This document shows positions 61,485-64,000 of a stretch of DNA of 64,000 bases, piece by piece. Source of the DNA: Streptomyces thinghirensis. GTDB lineage: Bacteria > Actinomycetota > Actinomycetia > Streptomycetales > Streptomycetaceae. Positions within the stretch are counted from its first letter, which is position 1. Each line of letters opens with the position of its first letter. The DNA lies in assembly GCA_021502835.1 (NCBI GenBank), contig JAKFGP010000044.1, positions 43,147 to 107,146 on the forward strand. The letters are read 5' to 3'. Both the position numbers and the translations under genes were made by a program. The notes beneath the pieces are model-generated. The model searched no databases, had not been told where the DNA came from, and was given only the letters and a program-made list of their open reading frames with translations.

Positions 61485-62888
61485 CATGTCGTCCACCGTC
61501 GCCCGGCCCCCGGCCGGCTGCGCACCCTACGACCCCGGTCCGACGCCTCGGTCGCCGCCCGGGTGGCCCGGTCGGCCGCCGAGACCACCGGCGCCCGACT
61601 GCGCACCGAGGACTTCCCCAGTGGCTCGAAGGGCGTCGCGCGGCCCACCGCTTCCAGGTCGACCGCATTCCGTTCGGCGAGCTGGCGGGCTGGTCGTTCG
61701 AGGCGGCCACCGGGAACCTCGTGCACCGCAGCGGCCGGTTCTTCACCGTCGAGGGCCTGCACGTCACCGCCGACACCGGTCCCTTCCGGGAGTGGTACCA
61801 GCCCATCATCAAGCAGCCCGAAGTCGGCATCCTCGGCATCCTCGCCAAGGAGTTCGACGGGGTGCTGCACTTCCTGATGCAGGCCAAGATGGAGCCCGGC
61901 AACCGCAATCTGCTGCAGCTCTCCCCCCACCGTCCAGGCCACCCGGAGCAACTACACCAAGGTCCACCGGGGCGCGGACGTGAAGTACATCGAGTACTTC
62001 ACCCGGCCGAGACGCGGCCGGGTCCTCGCGGACGTGCTGCAGTCCGAGCACGGTTCCTGGTTCTTCCGCAAGAGCAACCGGAACATGATCGTCGAAGCCG
62101 TCGGCGACGTGCCCCTCCACGACGACTTCTGCTGGTTGACCCTGGGCCAGATCGGCGAGCTCCTCCACCTCGACAACGTCGTGAACATGGACTCCCGGAC
62201 CGTGCTCGCCTGCGCCCCGTTCCCCGACGCCGACCACGGCGCTCTGCACGCGGACACCGATCTGCTGTCGTGGTTCACCGCCGAGCGCTCCGGCACGACG
62301 TACGCGCCGAACGCGTGCCCTCGACCGGCTGCCCGGCTGGCAGCGGAGCGAGTGGACGATCGACCACGAGGAGGACCGGTACTTCCGGGTCGTGGCGGTC
62401 GCCGTCCAGGCCGGCAGCCGGGAGGTCGCGGGCTGGACCCAGCCGCTTGTTCGAGCCACTGGGCCTGGGCGTCACGGCCTTCCTCACCCGGCGCATCGGC
62501 GGTGTGCCCCACGTCCTGGTGCACGCCCGGGTCGAGGGCGGTTTCCTCGACACCGTGGAACTCGGCCCCACCGTCCAGTACACGCCGGACAACTACGCCC
62601 ACGTGGCGGCGGAGGACCGGCCCCCTTCCTCGACCTGGTGCTGGACGCGGACCCCTCCCGCGTCCGGTACGAGGCCGTGCACTCGGAGGAGGGCGGCCGG
62701 TTCCTCAACGCCGAAAGCCGCTACCTCCTCGTCGACGCCGACGAGCACCAGGCCCCGCTCGACCCACCGCCCGGCTACCGCTGGGCGACCCCGGCCAGCT
62801 CACGTCGCTCGTCCGGCACGGCCATTACCTCAATGTGCAGGCGCGCACGCTGCTGGCCTGCCTCAACGCGACCGGGGTGCGCATCTGA
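61485..62888 (+). CDS. dTDP-4-keto-6-deoxyglucose 2,3-dehydratase (SpnO/TylX3 family)
   Basis: About 467 residues; two tandem copies of one domain, usual for the family: residues ~25-235 (RIPFGELAGWSFEAATGNLV, FFTVEGLHVTADTGPFREWY, QPIIKQPEVGILGILAKEFD, HFLMQAKMEPGNRNLLQLSP) and ~255-467 (LDRLPGWQRSEWTIDHEEDR, YFRVVAVAVQAGSREVAGW, LGVTAFLTRRIGGVPHVLVH, ARVEGGFLDTVELGPTVQYT). Starts the 2-deoxygenation of the sugar. Indels near 61515, 61620, 61930, 62320, 62450, 62620 and 62795. Confidence 0.94.
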
Positions 62889-63851
62889 TGGCGGCGGTAC
62901 GCATCGGGGTCCTCGGCTGCGCCGACATCGCACGGCGCCACATGCTCCCCGCCATGGCGGCCGCGGACGGTCTGGAGGTCGCCGCGATCGCCAGCCGGGA
63001 CGCCGGGCGGGCCCGGGAGCTGGCGGGCCGGTTCGCCGCCCGGCCGGTGCACGGCTACGCCGCGCTGCTGGAGCGCGACGACGTCGACGCGGTGTACGAT
63101 GCCGTTGCCGGCGGCTCTGCACGCCGAGTGGACCGAGGCCGCGCTGCGGGCGGGCAAGCACGTCCTGGCCGAGAAGCCGCTGACCACCGAGCCGGAGCGC
63201 CACGGCCCGGCTCGTCGAGCTGGCGCGGCGGTCGGGCCCTGGCCCTGATGGAGAACGTCATGTTCGTCCATCATCCCCAGCACGAGGCGGTACGCACACT
63301 GGTCGCCGAGGGGCGGTCGGTGAACCGAGGGCCTTCCACGCCATGTTCGCGATCCCGAGGCTGCCCGACGACGACATCCGCCACCGCGCCGACCTCGGCG
63401 GCGGCGCCCTGTGGGACACCGGCGTCTACCCGGTGCGCGCGGCGCTCCACTTCCTGGGCGACGGGCTCCGGGTCGTCGGTGCCACCCTGAGCAGCGGTCC
63501 CGGCCGCACGGTCGACACGGCGGGGACCGCGCTGCTGGCCGGCCCCGAGGGGGTCGGTGCCCAGCTCACCTTCGGCCTCGACCACGCCTACCGTTCGACG
63601 TACGAGATCTGGGGCAGCGAGGGCGGATCAGCGTCGACCGCGCCTTCACCCCGCCCGCCGACTTCCTACCGCGCGTCCGCCTGGAGCGCCGTACCGGCAT
63701 CCCAGGAGATCCCGCTGCCCGCCGACAGACCAGGTGGCCCACACGGTCACCGCGTTCGTCGAGGGCCGTACGCGCCGGAACCGCGCCGGATCCCGTGATC
63801 CTGCGGCAGGCCGCGCTGGTGCGGGCGGTGCGCGAGCACGCCGCGGCCTGA
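62888..63851 (+). CDS. dTDP-sugar 3-ketoreductase (Gfo/Idh/MocA family, SpnN type)
   Basis: About 321 residues. Rossmann motif RIGVLGCADIARRHMLPAMA; catalytic Lys in GKHVLAEKPLTTEPE; GGALWDTGVYPVRAALHFLG. Reduces the 3-keto group formed after 2,3-dehydration, completing 2-deoxygenation. Its ATG overlaps the preceding stop (TGATG). Indels near 63105, 63205, 63325, 63625, 63710 and 63725. Confidence 0.92.
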
Positions 63852-64000
63852 GCACCGCCGCCCCCTCCCCCGTACGCCCCCGACGGGCGGCCGGGGCCCC
63901 ACCCGCCGGTCACGTCCCGGGTCATGTCCAAGAGAGCCAACCGAGGTGTACAGCCAGACCAATCCACCGCGTGCCGACGAGCGGGCACGGACCAAGCGGA
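63852..64000. other. 149 bp after the last sugar gene, window edge
   Basis: No complete gene. A GTG at 63946 after CCGAG and an ATG at 63924 could each begin a further plus-strand gene, but too few codons remain to judge. The cluster almost certainly continues past the edge. Confidence 0.4.

Noticed and set aside
63924..64000. Start of a further plus-strand gene at 63924 or 63946
   Set aside because: Only 18-26 codons remain and neither frame has a recognisable beginning.
1..64000. tRNA, rRNA or insertion-sequence genes
   Set aside because: I saw no tRNA-like cloverleaf, rRNA sequence, transposase motif or terminal inverted repeats with target duplications.

Overview
This is high-GC (about 70% or more) DNA with the gene content and spacing of a Streptomyces chromosome. 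Many genes are split by single-base insertions or deletions, roughly one per kb. They hit housekeeping genes (accA, pccB, metB, ilvA) as often as accessory ones and often fall in G/C runs. I read them as draft-assembly errors and give one interval per inferred intact gene. Starts and stops near such sites are approximate.

1-33 kb is mostly core chromosome. It holds an ABC drug exporter pair, threonine dehydratase, a MarR regulator, a small sigma factor, cystathionine gamma-synthase, MsrA, a TetR regulator divergent from an aldo/keto reductase, and an alcohol dehydrogenase divergent from an XRE regulator. These are followed by a large secreted subtilase, an L,D-transpeptidase lipoprotein, a small LAxTG surface protein, hutH, a GGDEF protein, enoyl-CoA hydratase, adenylate cyclase, birA, pccB-pccE, maf and accA. 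The stretch from the transpeptidase to accA follows the order I remember from S. coelicolor (about SCO4934 to SCO4921, recalled, not searched).

33.3-63.9 kb, running off the right edge, is an aromatic (type II) polyketide gene cluster. Its core order is FAD oxygenase, TetR regulator, cyclase, KS-alpha, KS-beta, ACP, ketoreductase, aromatase/cyclase, then oxygenase-reductase fusion. Apart from the TetR gene this is the urdE-F-A-B-C-D-L-M arrangement of angucycline clusters. Next come an efflux pump and a precursor-supply block: a second ACP, a phosphopantetheinyl transferase, a malonyltransferase and an acyl-CoA carboxylase beta subunit. The carboxylase epsilon subunit lies further on, in the next operon. 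An NmrA-like reductase and an unusual block follow: two paralogous tandem-ABM-domain proteins flanking the epsilon subunit, an FMN reductase and a secreted two-repeat protein. A methyltransferase and a second exporter come after that. The right end encodes a glycosyltransferase and nearly the whole route to a dTDP-4-amino-2,3,4,6-tetradeoxyhexose (forosamine type): aminotransferase, RmlA, RmlB, SpnQ-like 3-deoxygenase, 2,3-dehydratase and 3-ketoreductase. No sugar N-methyltransferase is seen before the edge.

Together this predicts an angucycline carrying a forosamine-like aminosugar, the chemistry known for auricin. Here, however, the cluster sits beside conserved chromosomal acyl-CoA carboxylase genes. 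The housekeeping biotinylated subunit (accA) and biotin ligase (birA) next door would be needed by the cluster's own carboxylase, which lacks an alpha subunit. A shared ~70-bp element upstream of the first oxygenase (33350) and of the epsilon-subunit operon (50642) suggests co-regulation. Strong hairpins after the oxygenase-reductase and after the glycosyltransferase divide the cluster into transcription units.
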